Assembly: GCA_963754955.1 (NCBI GenBank) | Contig: CAVWHY010000012.1 | Location: 1,634,839-1,698,838, forward strand | Direction of reading: 5' to 3' | Source: CAVQJU01 sp963754955 | Lineage (GTDB): Bacteria > Acidobacteriota > Vicinamibacteria > Vicinamibacterales > CAVVIG01 | DNA: 64,000 bases | Part shown: piece by piece, positions 7,301 to 15,284 of the stretch | How positions within the stretch are numbered: position 1 is the stretch's first letter | How the letters are laid out: every line of letters begins with the position of its first letter | Position numbers and translations under genes: made by a program | Notes under the pieces: generated by a model | Told to the model about the DNA's origin: nothing | The model's database searches: none | Seen by the model: only the letters and a program-made list of their open reading frames with translations

Positions 7301-9521
7301 ATTCTCCACAGGCGAGCCGTCCGTCGATCCGGCATTGACGGCGCTCGTCAACGGCGTGAGCCGGGATCCGTTCGCGCTGCTCGGGCCGCACGCCGAGGCG
7401 TCGGGCTCAGGGTGGGTCGTGCGGGCGCTGCAACCGGCGGCGCGGTCGATCGAGGTCCGTGCGATCCGCACCGGGGAGCTCCTGCCGATGGTGCTGCGCC
7501 ATCCCGCCGGGCTCTTCGAAGCGCGCCTGTCGAGCGACGAGGCGGCCGACTACCGCCTGCGCATCGCCTTTCGCGCCAACGGCACCGCCGACCACCGCGT
7601 CGAGATCGACGATCCGTACCGCTACGGCCAGGTGCTCACCGATTACGACCTGCACCTGTTCGGCGAGGGGACGCACCGTCGCGCGTTCGAGAAGCTCGGC
7701 GCCCATCGCATCACCGTCGGGACGACGACGGGCGTGCACTTCGCGGTGTGGGCGCCCGCTGCCGATCGCGTGAGCGTCATCGGCGACTTCAACGGCTGGG
7801 ACGGACGGGTCCACGCGATGCGGCTGCTCACGCCCTCCGGGATCTGGGAGATCTTCGTGCCCGACCTGCCGGACGGCGAGCGGTACAAGTTCGAGATCCG
7901 CACGAAGGCCGGCGACCTGCTGAAGAAGACCGATCCGTTCGGCGTCGCCTTCGAGGTGCCGCCGCAGTCGGCGGCGATCGTGCGCGACATCTCGGGCTAC
8001 CAGTGGCAGGACGCGGCGTGGATGGCCGCGCGGCGCGAGCAGGGAGGCCGGCTCGATCGGCCGATGGCGGTCTACGAAGTGCATCTCGGCTCGTGGGCGC
8101 GCGTGCCCGAGGAAGGCAACCGGTTTCTCACCTACGCCGAGCTGGCGCACCGGCTCGTGCCGTACGTGAAGGAGATGGGCTTCACCCACATCGAGCTGCT
8201 GCCGGTCATGGAGCACCCGTTCTCGGGATCCTGGGGTTACCAGGTGCTCGGCTTCTTCGCGCCGACCAGCCGCTTCGGCCCGCCGGAAGACTTCAAGCTG
8301 TTCGTCGACACGTGCCACCAGGCCGGCCTCGGCGTGATTCTCGACTGGGTGCCGGGCCATTTTCCCAAGGACGAACACGGGCTCGCGCGCTTCGACGGCA
8401 CGGCGCTCTTCGAGCACGCCGACCCGCGGCAGGGCGAGCACCAGGACTGGGGCACGCTGATCTTCAACTACGGCCGGCACGAGGTGCGGAATTTCCTGCT
8501 GTCGAACGCGCTGTTCTGGCTCGAGGAGTACCACGCCGACGGCCTGCGCGTGGACGCGGTGGCGTCGATGCTGTACCTCGACTACTCGCGCAACGAGGGC
8601 GAGTGGATCCCCAACGAGTTCGGCGGCCACGAAAACCTCGACGCCGTCAGCTTCCTGCAGGAGCTGAACGTGCTGACGCACGGCGATCATCCCGGCACGA
8701 TCACGGCGGCGGAGGAGTCGACGTCCTTTCCGGGCGTGACCCGGCCCGTGCACCTCGGCGGCCTCGGGTTCACCTACAAGTGGAACCTGGGCTGGATGCA
8801 CGACATGCTGCACTACGTCCACGAGGATCCGATTTACCGCCGCTGGCACCACAACGACGTCACGTTCTCAATGCTCTACGCCTTCAGTGAGAACTTCATC
8901 CTGCCGTTCTCCCACGACGAGGTGGTGCACGGCAAACGATCGCTGCTCGACAAGCTGCCCGGCGATGCCTGGCAGAAGCACGCGACGCTGCGGACGCTGC
9001 TGGCCTACATGTACGGGCATCCCGGCAAGAAGCTCCTTTTCATGGGCAGCGAGCTCGGCCAGTGGCGCGAGTGGAACCACGATCGGAGCCTCGACTGGCA
9101 CCTGCTCACGGACCCGGCGCACGCGGGGCTCAAGCGGTTTGTTCAGGATCTGAACAGGAACTACAGGGACGAACCCTCCTTGTACGAATCGGACTTCGTA
9201 CCGGAGGGCTTCCGCTGGATCGACTGCAACGACGTTGAACACAGCGTCGTCTCGCTGGTCCGGATGGGCAACTCCCCGCACGATTTCATCGTGATGGTGT
9301 TCAACTTCACCCCCGTCCCGCGCGAGACGTGGCGGATCGGCGTCCCCGAGGCAGGCCGCTATGACGAGGTCCTCAACAGCGACAGCGATCTGTACGGCGG
9401 GAGCAACGTCGGCAATCTGGGCGGCGTCAGCAGCGAACCCGTCCCCGCCAATGGATTCGATCACTCGGTGCGACTGACCGTCCCGCCCCTCGGCGCCTTG
9501 TACTTGAAGCGACGTAGCTAA
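7293..9521 (+). CDS. glgB: 1,4-alpha-glucan branching enzyme GlgB
   Basis: 742 aa, the usual two-N-domain form. It cuts alpha-1,4 glucan chains and re-attaches them by alpha-1,6 links during glycogen synthesis in the cytoplasm. An N1 module (DPFALLGPHAEASG), a CBM48 module (FAVWAPAADRVSVIGDFNGW) and a GH13 barrel are seen. The nucleophile is Asp in DGLRVDAVASMLY (about residue 421) and the acid/base Glu is in AAEESTSFPG (about 474). LPFSHDEVVHGK holds the transition-state residues. The frame is intact. The ATG at 7293 lies in the octamer repeat, and a downstream GTG start cannot be excluded. No other glg gene is adjacent. Confidence 0.95.
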   Translation: MTKFSTGEPSVDPALTALVNGVSRDPFALLGPHAEASGSGWVVRALQPAARSIEVRAIRTGELLPMVLRHPAGLFEARLSSDEAADYRLRIAFRANGTADHRVEIDDPYRYGQVLTDYDLHLFGEGTHRRAFEKLGAHRITVGTTTGVHFAVWAPAADRVSVIGDFNGWDGRVHAMRLLTPSGIWEIFVPDLPDGERYKFEIRTKAGDLLKKTDPFGVAFEVPPQSAAIVRDISGYQWQDAAWMAARREQGGRLDRPMAVYEVHLGSWARVPEEGNRFLTYAELAHRLVPYVKEMGFTHIELLPVMEHPFSGSWGYQVLGFFAPTSRFGPPEDFKLFVDTCHQAGLGVILDWVPGHFPKDEHGLARFDGTALFEHADPRQGEHQDWGTLIFNYGRHEVRNFLLSNALFWLEEYHADGLRVDAVASMLYLDYSRNEGEWIPNEFGGHENLDAVSFLQELNVLTHGDHPGTITAAEESTSFPGVTRPVHLGGLGFTYKWNLGWMHDMLHYVHEDPIYRRWHHNDVTFSMLYAFSENFILPFSHDEVVHGKRSLLDKLPGDAWQKHATLRTLLAYMYGHPGKKLLFMGSELGQWREWNHDRSLDWHLLTDPAHAGLKRFVQDLNRNYRDEPSLYESDFVPEGFRWIDCNDVEHSVVSLVRMGNSPHDFIVMVFNFTPVPRETWRIGVPEAGRYDEVLNSDSDLYGGSNVGNLGGVSSEPVPANGFDHSVRLTVPPLGALYLKRRS

Positions 9522-9536
9522 GTCAGCGTCCGCTTT

Positions 9537-9603
9537 CACGAAGGCACGAAGCACACGAAGTCTCGTAAGGGTTCTGAACCTTCGTGATCTTCGTGTCTTC
9601 GTG
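9537..9603. repeat. Inverted heptamer repeat (CACGAAG x3 / CTTCGTG x3)
   Basis: Three CACGAAG heptamers with short spacers (9537-9560) face three CTTCGTG heptamers (9580-9603) across a 19-nt loop. The arms of 24 nt match at most positions. It lies between glgB and the MFS gene and could form a long hairpin in the transcript, possibly acting as a terminator or stabiliser, though no T tract follows. Confidence 0.8.
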
Positions 9604-9626
9604 ATTAACTGGCCATCGAATTGCCC

Positions 9627-10810
9627 ATGTCGCTGCGAGATTCACGCGCCTTTGCCGTCGCCCTCGTCACCTGCGCGACATTCACCGACGTCGTCGCGTA
9701 CTCGATCGCGGTGCCGGTGCTGCCGGATCTGAGCCAGCGGCTCGGCGCGACGCCGACGATGATCGGCCTGCTGTTCGGATCGTTCGGCCTGACGCTGCTG
9801 GCCGTGGCCGTGCCGATGGGCGCGGTGTCCGACCGCGTGGGCCGGCGCCTGCCGCTCGTGGCCGGGATGATCGCGCTGGCGCTGGCGAGCGCGCTGTTTG
9901 CCGTCGCCCGGTCGCTGCCGCTGCTGTTTGCCGCGCGCCTCGTCCAGGGCGCCGCCGACGGCGTCACCTGGGTCGTGGGCTTCGCCCTCATCGCCGATCT
10001 GTACGGCCCGGCCGAACGCGGCCGCGTCATGGGCTATGTGATGTCCGGTACGAGCGTGGCGCTGCTCGTGGGGCCGTCGATCGGCGGCTGGCTGTACGCG
10101 ATGGGCGGCATCGAACTGCCGTTCGTGTTCGTGGCAGCGCTGGCATTTGCCTGCGCGATTGGGATTTCTCGCGATCCGGCACAGCGCCGGCCGCCGCGAC
10201 CCGGACGGCGCCGTCCGCGTGGTCCGTCGTGCGGACGCCCGCCGTCGCCGAATGCGCGGCCTACGTCGTCGTCATGGGCGCGACGCTGGCGATGCTCGAA
10301 CCGGTGCTGCCGCTGTTTTTCAGCCGGCGGCTGGGGATGTCGCCGCCGCAGGTCGGCCTGCTGTTTGGCGCCGCGGCCGGCGTGCTGATCGTCATGCCGA
10401 TCGTCTACGGTCCGCTGATCGGCAGGTGGGGCAACCGGCGCCTGGTTCGGCTCGGCCTCGTGCTGATGGCCGCGTGGCTGCCGATGCTGGCCCTGGCCGT
10501 CGGCCTCAAGTCCGCGCTGGCGCTGATGGTGGTGGAGTGGATGGTGCTGCCGCTCGCCATCACGCCGTCGCTGGCGTACATGGCGGAAGTCACCTCGGCC
10601 GACGGCGCGGATGCGTACGGCGTCGGATACGGCGTCTACAACACCGCGTGGGCGATTGGCCTGCTCATCGGGCCGGCGCTGGGTGGGTTCGCGTTCGATC
10701 GCGCGGGCTTCCCAGTTTTGCTCATCGCGTGGTCGGCAGCGGCGATCGCCGCCACCCTGCTGCTGGGGAATGTACAATCGATAGGCTCGCCCCCGAAGGA
10801 GATTCTATGA
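9627..10810 (+). CDS. MFS transporter, drug-efflux type (frameshifted)
   Basis: A major facilitator superfamily membrane protein with about 12 helices. The first half shows the loop 2-3 signature GAVSDRVGRRLPLV and helices up to AFACAIGIS. The second half resumes in another frame (AAYVVVMGATLAMLEPVLPL) and ends at 10810. The frame change lies between about 10160 and 10230, in the cytoplasmic loop between the two six-helix bundles. The ATG at 9627 is preferred to the TTG at 9621. The stop overlaps the next start (ATGA), implying translational coupling. The substrate is unknown. Confidence 0.82.
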
Positions 10811-11826
10811 AACGTGCCAGTCTCGCGGCCTTGCTGGCCGCGTGTGCTCTGACGCTCGCGTCCCCCCGGCTCAATGCCGACGTCCGCTCCGACGAGAAAA
10901 CCCACGTGGAGTTCAGCGGGATGATCGGCCGCATGGCCGGCATGCTCGGCGGAAAGGCCGCCCGCGAAGGCCTGACGTCGACAGTCGCCGTGAAGGGCGA
11001 CCGGAAGGCCACGCTGAGCGAGGCCAGCGGCCAGATCATCGACTTGATGGAGGAGAAGGTCTACGACCTCGACATCAAGAAGAAGAGCTACCGCGTGACC
11101 ACGTTTGCCGAGCTCCGGAAGCGGATGGAAGAGGCGCGGAAGAAGACCGCCGAAAACGCGGCAAAAGAACAGGACAAGCAGCCGGAGCCCGACAAGAACC
11201 AGAAGCAGATGGAGGTCGACTTCAACGTCAGGAACACCGGGGAGAAGAAGGCGATCAACGGGTTCGACACGCACCAGGTCGTGATGACCGTGACCGTGCG
11301 CGAGAAGGGCAAGAAAGTCGAGGAGAGCGGCGGCATGGTCCTCACCTCGGACATGTGGCTGGCGCCGAAGATTGCCGCGATGAAGGAAGTGGCGGAGTTC
11401 GATGCCCGCTACGCGAAGGCGCTGTACGGGTCGATGCTCGCCGGCGTGTCGCCCGAACAGATCGGCATGGCGCTGGCGATGTATCCGGCGATGAAGGACG
11501 CCATCGCGAAGATGAATGTGGAGGGCGGGAAGATCGACGGCACGGCCATCCTGACCACGACGACCACCGAGAGCGTGAAGTCAGCCGCACAGCTGGCCGA
11601 GGAAGCAAAGAGCCAGGGCCAGGACGACGACAAGGCCGTCAGCCCGGCCGGCGGCATCTCGGGCGCGCTGGGCGGGTTCGCGAAGAAGGCGATGAAGAAG
11701 AAGCCGGAAGGCGGGCCGCAGGCACGCTCGACGATCTTCACCAGCACGCACGAGGTGCTGAAGGTCGCGACCGACGTGGCGGCCGCGGACGTCGCGGTCC
11801 CGGCCGGCTTCAAGGAGTCGAAGTAG
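10807..11826 (+). CDS. Secreted DUF4412-like protein
   Basis: 339 aa with a Sec signal peptide (AALLAACALTLASPRLNA). The mature part has a beta-rich start (VEFSGMIGRMAGMLGG), a highly charged Lys/Glu segment around residues 100-135 likely to be helical, and Gly-rich and Lys-rich stretches near the C-terminus. The pattern of substrate-like beta strands with an internal VYDLDIKKKSYRV motif resembles DUF4412 periplasmic proteins of unknown function. It is coupled to the upstream MFS gene by an ATGA overlap, and its 3' end overlaps the convergent EVE gene by 17 bp. Confidence 0.72.
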   Translation: MKRASLAALLAACALTLASPRLNADVRSDEKTHVEFSGMIGRMAGMLGGKAAREGLTSTVAVKGDRKATLSEASGQIIDLMEEKVYDLDIKKKSYRVTTFAELRKRMEEARKKTAENAAKEQDKQPEPDKNQKQMEVDFNVRNTGEKKAINGFDTHQVVMTVTVREKGKKVEESGGMVLTSDMWLAPKIAAMKEVAEFDARYAKALYGSMLAGVSPEQIGMALAMYPAMKDAIAKMNVEGGKIDGTAILTTTTTESVKSAAQLAEEAKSQGQDDDKAVSPAGGISGALGGFAKKAMKKKPEGGPQARSTIFTSTHEVLKVATDVAAADVAVPAGFKESK

Positions 11827-12220
11827 ACAGCTTCTCGATGCGGCGCCACTCGGCGGCGCTGACGGGCATCACGGACAGCCGCGAGATTCGCACGAGCGCG
11901 AAGTCCTTGAACGCGGCATCTGCCTTGATTTCCTTCAGCGTCACCGGGCGGGCCAGCTTCTTCACGGGCGCGACGTCCACCACGGCGGCCTTGCCGGTCT
12001 TGTCGGTCGGGTCGGCGTACGCGTCGCCCATCGCCCGCGCGATGCCGACGACGGACTTCTCGTCGCCGGTGTGATAGTAGAAGATGGTGTCGCCTTTCTT
12101 CACCGAGCGCAGGTGCTTCTGGGCGACGGGGTTCTTCACGCCGCTCCAGACCGTTTTCCCGTCCTTCACGAGGGCGTCGAAACTGTAATTGGCGGGTTCT
12201 TCCTTGAACAGCCAGTTCAT
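11810..12220 (-). CDS. EVE domain protein (modified-base/RNA-binding fold)
   Basis: 136 aa from the ATG at 12220 (MNWLFKEEPANYSFDALVKD). The EVE landmarks are WSGVKNPVAQKHL, KGDTIFYYHTGDEKSVVGIA and the C-terminal ALVRISRLSVMPVS. EVE domains share the PUA-like fold of YTH and bind modified nucleobases. The role of stand-alone bacterial members is not settled. A downstream neighbour in the opposite direction is a uracil-type DNA glycosylase, which hints at a shared interest in damaged or modified bases (inference). Confidence 0.88.
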   Translation of the reverse strand: MNWLFKEEPANYSFDALVKDGKTVWSGVKNPVAQKHLRSVKKGDTIFYYHTGDEKSVVGIARAMGDAYADPTDKTGKAAVVDVAPVKKLARPVTLKEIKADAAFKDFALVRISRLSVMPVSAAEWRRIEKLSTSTP

Positions 12221-12252
12221 GATGCGATTGTAGTGCGAGACCATAACGAGTC

Positions 12253-12783
12253 ATGCTTCGCGATCGGATCGAGCCGGGCGTCAGGGCCCTCTTCGTCGGC
12301 ATCAACCCCGGAATGCGGTCCGAGGCGATCAATCACCACTTCGCGGGCTACTCCAACCGCTTCTGGAAACTGCTGCACGAGTCGGGGCTGGTGCCGGAGC
12401 CCATCCGCGCGGAAGACGACGACCGGCTGCCCGAATGGGGCTTCGGCATCACCAATCTCGTCGCGCGCGCCACGCCGGGGATCGACACGCTCAAACCGGC
12501 TGAGTTCGTCGCCGGCGCGATCGTCCTGCGGCGGAAGATTCGGCGATTCCGCCCGCCCGTCGTCGTCCTGATCGGCGTGACCGTCTTCCGGAGCCTCTTC
12601 GGGACAGCCGCCCGGTCCCCCGTCCGCCTCGGCCTGCAGCGCGAGCGCCTCGAAGGCGCGCGCGTGTTCGTGCTCCCGAACCCCAGCGGCCGCAATGCGA
12701 ACTTCTCGTATGCTGAGATGCTCGCGGCATTTCAGAGCCTGCGCCGGCTGCTGGCCCGCCAACGTGGGAACGTTGAACCCTGA
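12253..12783 (+). CDS. mug: G/U mismatch-specific DNA glycosylase (Mug/TDG family)
   Basis: 176 aa. The catalytic-site motif GINPGMRS is followed by HHFAGYSNRFWKLL and WGFGITNLVARAT, and the DNA-insertion loop motif NPSGRNANFSY is near the C-terminus, all typical of Mug/TDG enzymes. These remove uracil or thymine opposite guanine. Asn in GINPG is the water-coordinating residue of the family. Divergent from the EVE gene, with 32 bp between starts. The stop codon is formed inside the heptamer repeat that follows. Confidence 0.87.
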   Translation: MLRDRIEPGVRALFVGINPGMRSEAINHHFAGYSNRFWKLLHESGLVPEPIRAEDDDRLPEWGFGITNLVARATPGIDTLKPAEFVAGAIVLRRKIRRFRPPVVVLIGVTVFRSLFGTAARSPVRLGLQRERLEGARVFVLPNPSGRNANFSYAEMLAAFQSLRRLLARQRGNVEP

Positions 12784-12811
12784 ACCCTGAACCCTGAACC
12801 TTGAACCCTGA
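12773..12811. repeat. TGAACCC heptamer tandem repeat flanked by GGGAACG/CGTTCCC
   Basis: Five near-perfect TGAACCC units in tandem lie between inverted flanks GGGAACG (12766-12772) and CGTTCCC (12813-12819). The repeat contains the stop codon of the glycosylase gene and the presumed TTG start of the next gene. It has the form of a transposed or expanded cassette bounded by an inverted repeat. Confidence 0.85.
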
Positions 12812-13496
12812 CCGTTCCCGCCACTCCGACGCCGAGCTCCGGGCCATTTACGACCAGAGCTACGTGGACCAGTACGACCCGCATGCGGTTCAGCGGATGC
12901 GGCGGATGCTGCCGCTGTTCGACCTCGCTCCGGACGCCGTGGTCGCCGACTTCGGATGCGGCAACGGCGTCCTGCTCGAGCTCGTCGCGCCGATGGTCCG
13001 CGAGTACGTCGGCGTGGACTTCTCCGAGGAATTCGTGCGGGCCGCCGAGCGCCGCCGCGACGCCGCCGGCATCCGCAACGGGACGTTCCACTGCGGCGAT
13101 CTCGTCTCGTTCTGTGAAGCCCACCCTCACCGGTTCGACGCCGCGTTCGCGCTCGACTTCTCCGAGCACGTGTACGACGACCAGTTCCTGCGCATCTTCC
13201 GCGCCATTCGCGGAGCGCTCAAGCCGGGTGCGCCGCTCTACGTGCATACGCCGAACGCCGAGTACTTCATGGAGCGGCTGAAGACGAGCGGGATCCTGAC
13301 CCAGGTCGAAGGGCACGTCGGGGTCCGCGATGCGGCGCGTCACGAGGTGCTGTTCCGCGAGTGCGGCTTCACGGACGTCCGCATCACGTACCTGGCGCAC
13401 TATCTCTACGTCGCGTCGCTGTTCCACTGGCTTGGCCGGCTTCCGATCGTCGGACGGCTCTTTCGCGCCAGGCTGTTCCTGACGTGCCATAGTTAA
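12801..13496 (+). CDS. Class I SAM-dependent methyltransferase
   Basis: 231 aa. The Rossmann methyltransferase signature VVADFGCGNG (motif I), YVGVDFSEEFV (motif II) and GTFHCGDL plus DAAFALDFSEHVYDD (post-motif region) are clear, with a C-terminal extension that ends in basic hydrophobic helices. The acceptor is unknown. The tail resembles UbiE/lipid-type enzymes more than nucleic acid ones, but this is weak. The only in-frame start is TTG at 12801 inside the heptamer repeat, so the true N-terminus is uncertain. Confidence 0.82.
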   Translation: MNPDRSRHSDAELRAIYDQSYVDQYDPHAVQRMRRMLPLFDLAPDAVVADFGCGNGVLLELVAPMVREYVGVDFSEEFVRAAERRRDAAGIRNGTFHCGDLVSFCEAHPHRFDAAFALDFSEHVYDDQFLRIFRAIRGALKPGAPLYVHTPNAEYFMERLKTSGILTQVEGHVGVRDAARHEVLFRECGFTDVRITYLAHYLYVASLFHWLGRLPIVGRLFRARLFLTCHS

Positions 13497-13526
13497 GCCT
13501 CACGCTCAACGCGAAGGGGGCAGGTC

Positions 13527-13931
13527 ATGCTGAAAGGATTCCGTCAGTTTCTTCTCCGCGGCAACGTGATCGATCTGGCGGTCGCCGTCGTGATTGGCGG
13601 CGCGTTCGGCGCTGTCGTGACCGCGCTCGTCAAGGATCTGATCACGCCGCTCATCGCCGCCATCGTCGGCAAGCCCGACTTCTCCGCGATCACGTTCACG
13701 ATCAACGGCAGCCAGTTCCCCGTCGGCGACTTCATCAACGCGCTCGTGTCGTTCCTGCTGATCGGCGCCGCCGTCTACTTCTTCGTTGTCGTACCGGTGA
13801 ACGCGTTCATGGCGCGGATGAGCCGGGGCGAAGCGCCGCCGGATCCGACGACGAAGAAATGCACGGAGTGCCTGAGCGACGTGCCCATCGCGGCGCGCCG
13901 CTGCGCCGCGTGCACGTCCGTGCTGGCGTAG
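13527..13931 (+). CDS. mscL: Large-conductance mechanosensitive channel with C-terminal zinc ribbon
   Basis: 134 aa. MscL opens under membrane tension to release solutes on hypo-osmotic shock. The N-terminus (FRQFLLRGNVIDLAVAVVIG) contains helix S1 and the TM1 gate, followed by a periplasmic loop with two short strands, then TM2 (FINALVSFLLIGAAVYFF). The usual amphipathic C-terminal bundle is replaced by a Cys4 module, KKCTECLSDVPIAARRCAAC, with Cys112, 115, 126 and 129, that fits a zinc ribbon. A good SD (GGGGGCAGG) precedes ATG 13527. Confidence 0.92.
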   Translation: MLKGFRQFLLRGNVIDLAVAVVIGGAFGAVVTALVKDLITPLIAAIVGKPDFSAITFTINGSQFPVGDFINALVSFLLIGAAVYFFVVVPVNAFMARMSRGEAPPDPTTKKCTECLSDVPIAARRCAACTSVLA

Positions 13932-13960
13932 AGCGGATTTCAATCCTCTGTAGCGTCAAT

Positions 13961-14118
13961 CCTTGGTGCCTGGTGCCTGGTGCCTGGTGCGTGCTTGGTC
14001 CGCCCTTGTGTCCCAAGTTCCGGGTTGCAGGCGATTTGCTTCGCGGACCCGTGGCCGAAGTCCAGCCCATGACGACTAGATGTTGACGGACCGAGCACCA
14101 AGCACGAAGGCCAAGGAC
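13961..14118. repeat. TGGTGCC heptamer repeat and its inverted partner
   Basis: Four TGGTGCC-type units at 13963-13990 and a GTGCTTGGTCCG end (13990-14002) are faced at 14087-14118 by the inverted set GGACCGAGCACCAAGCACG and GGCCAAGGAC. About 85 nt of unique DNA lies between. It fills the gap between mscL and the convergent sixA gene. No gene or T tract is evident in 13932-14157. Confidence 0.7.
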
Positions 14119-14157
14119 GACAACTACACCGAAACGAAAACGCGATAACGGTGGCGG

Positions 14158-14580
14158 TTACGCGCTGACGTATCGGAACTGGAGCAGCGATGCGGCGGCC
14201 GGCGGCTTCAGGGTCAGCACGAACATGCGGTCGAACTCGTGGTCGTCGATGACGACATCAGCGGGCCCGCCGAGCGCTTCGATGAACTCGGGGACCGTGT
14301 CGCTGTGACCGACCACCACCACGCACGCGCCACCCGCCAGGATCTGGACCCTCGCCGCGGCGATGCTGTCGTCGACCTGGCGCGGCGCCACCCCGACCTT
14401 CGCGGCGAGCGGCGCGGCGGTCTGCTTCGTGCGTCCGGCGCCGCTCGTGAAGATCGCCGTCACTCCCGCCCCCGCGAACATCGTCGCGAGCAGCGCTGCC
14501 CGGCGCTTGCCGGCAGCCGTCAGCGACGGATCGCTTCCGGAGGATTGCCGTTCGGCGTGGCGGACGAGGATGACGATCAT
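14158..14580 (-). CDS. SixA-like histidine phosphatase
   Basis: 140 aa from ATG 14580. The phosphohistidine-accepting motif is VRHAERQ, the second half-site VVVVGHSDTVPEF, and there is a typical short branch-2 architecture matching SixA, which removes phosphate from phosphohistidine. It overlaps the HAD gene upstream by four bases (ATGA), so the two are translated from one transcript. The target is unknown. The many kinases downstream in the window make a phosphorelay target possible (inference). Confidence 0.82.
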   Translation of the reverse strand: MIVILVRHAERQSSGSDPSLTAAGKRRAALLATMFAGAGVTAIFTSGAGRTKQTAAPLAAKVGVAPRQVDDSIAAARVQILAGGACVVVVGHSDTVPEFIEALGGPADVVIDDHEFDRMFVLTLKPPAAASLLQFRYVSA

Positions 14581-15254
14581 GCCGTCCTCCGAGCGATGAT
14601 CTGTTCGGCCACCGCGCGCACGTCGGCCCCCACGATGTCCGGCGCCGGCGCGAGCGGGTAGAGGACCTTGCCCGGCCTGGCCACGAATGCCGCGCGGCAG
14701 CCGGCCCGCATCGCGCCGACGATGTCCCACGCATGCGCGGCAACCATGCGCAGCGCGCTCGTCTGGACACCCAATTCGCTCGCCACGAAACGGTAAGGTT
14801 CGGGAGCGGGCTTGAAGCGGCGGACCTCGTCAACCGAGAACACACGTTCGAACGCCGCCTCGAGTCCCGCGTGGCTCAGTTGCTGCTGCACGACTGCAGG
14901 CGCGGAATTGGTCAACGCCACGATTCGACAGCCGGCGTCCCTCAGCAGCCGCAGGCCGTCGTGAACGTCGGGATGAGCCGGGATCGATCGCATGGCCGCC
15001 AGGATCGCGCGTCGATCGTCGGCCTTCAGCACGACTTGCCGGCTGCCGGCGGTCATGTCGAGCGCCGCGCCCGCAATCGCGCTGAAATCCGCGTACGGGC
15101 CGGCCAGCGTGGCGACCTCCGAGTAGAGCAGGACCGTGGCGAACCACTCGCGGCACACGGAGCCGCTGCCAAATGCCCGCGCGAAATGCGGCTCGAGCGC
15201 ATGCACGTCGAGCAGGGTCTCGTTGACGTCGAAGACGATGATGCGTGAGGGCAT
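14577..15254 (-). CDS. Haloacid dehalogenase type II (HAD superfamily)
   Basis: 225 aa from ATG 15254. Motif I FDVNETLLD carries the nucleophilic Asp, motif II is ALTNSA, the Lys of motif III is in RRFKPAPEPY, and motif IV MVAAHAWDIVGAMRAG follows. The sequence FDVNETLLDVHALEP is characteristic of (S)-2-haloacid dehalogenases and related HADs. Cytoplasmic. Coupled to sixA downstream. Divergent from the chloride channel gene, with 30 bp between starts. Confidence 0.88.
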   Translation of the reverse strand: MPSRIIVFDVNETLLDVHALEPHFARAFGSGSVCREWFATVLLYSEVATLAGPYADFSAIAGAALDMTAGSRQVVLKADDRRAILAAMRSIPAHPDVHDGLRLLRDAGCRIVALTNSAPAVVQQQLSHAGLEAAFERVFSVDEVRRFKPAPEPYRFVASELGVQTSALRMVAAHAWDIVGAMRAGCRAAFVARPGKVLYPLAPAPDIVGADVRAVAEQIIARRTA

Positions 15255-15284
15255 GACGCGTACGATGCTTCTAAAATAGGGGGA

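Noticed and set aside
7407..8852. Long antisense frames opposite glgB
   Set aside because: Low-complexity Arg/Ala/Val composition and no domain. They mirror the third-codon GC bias of glgB.
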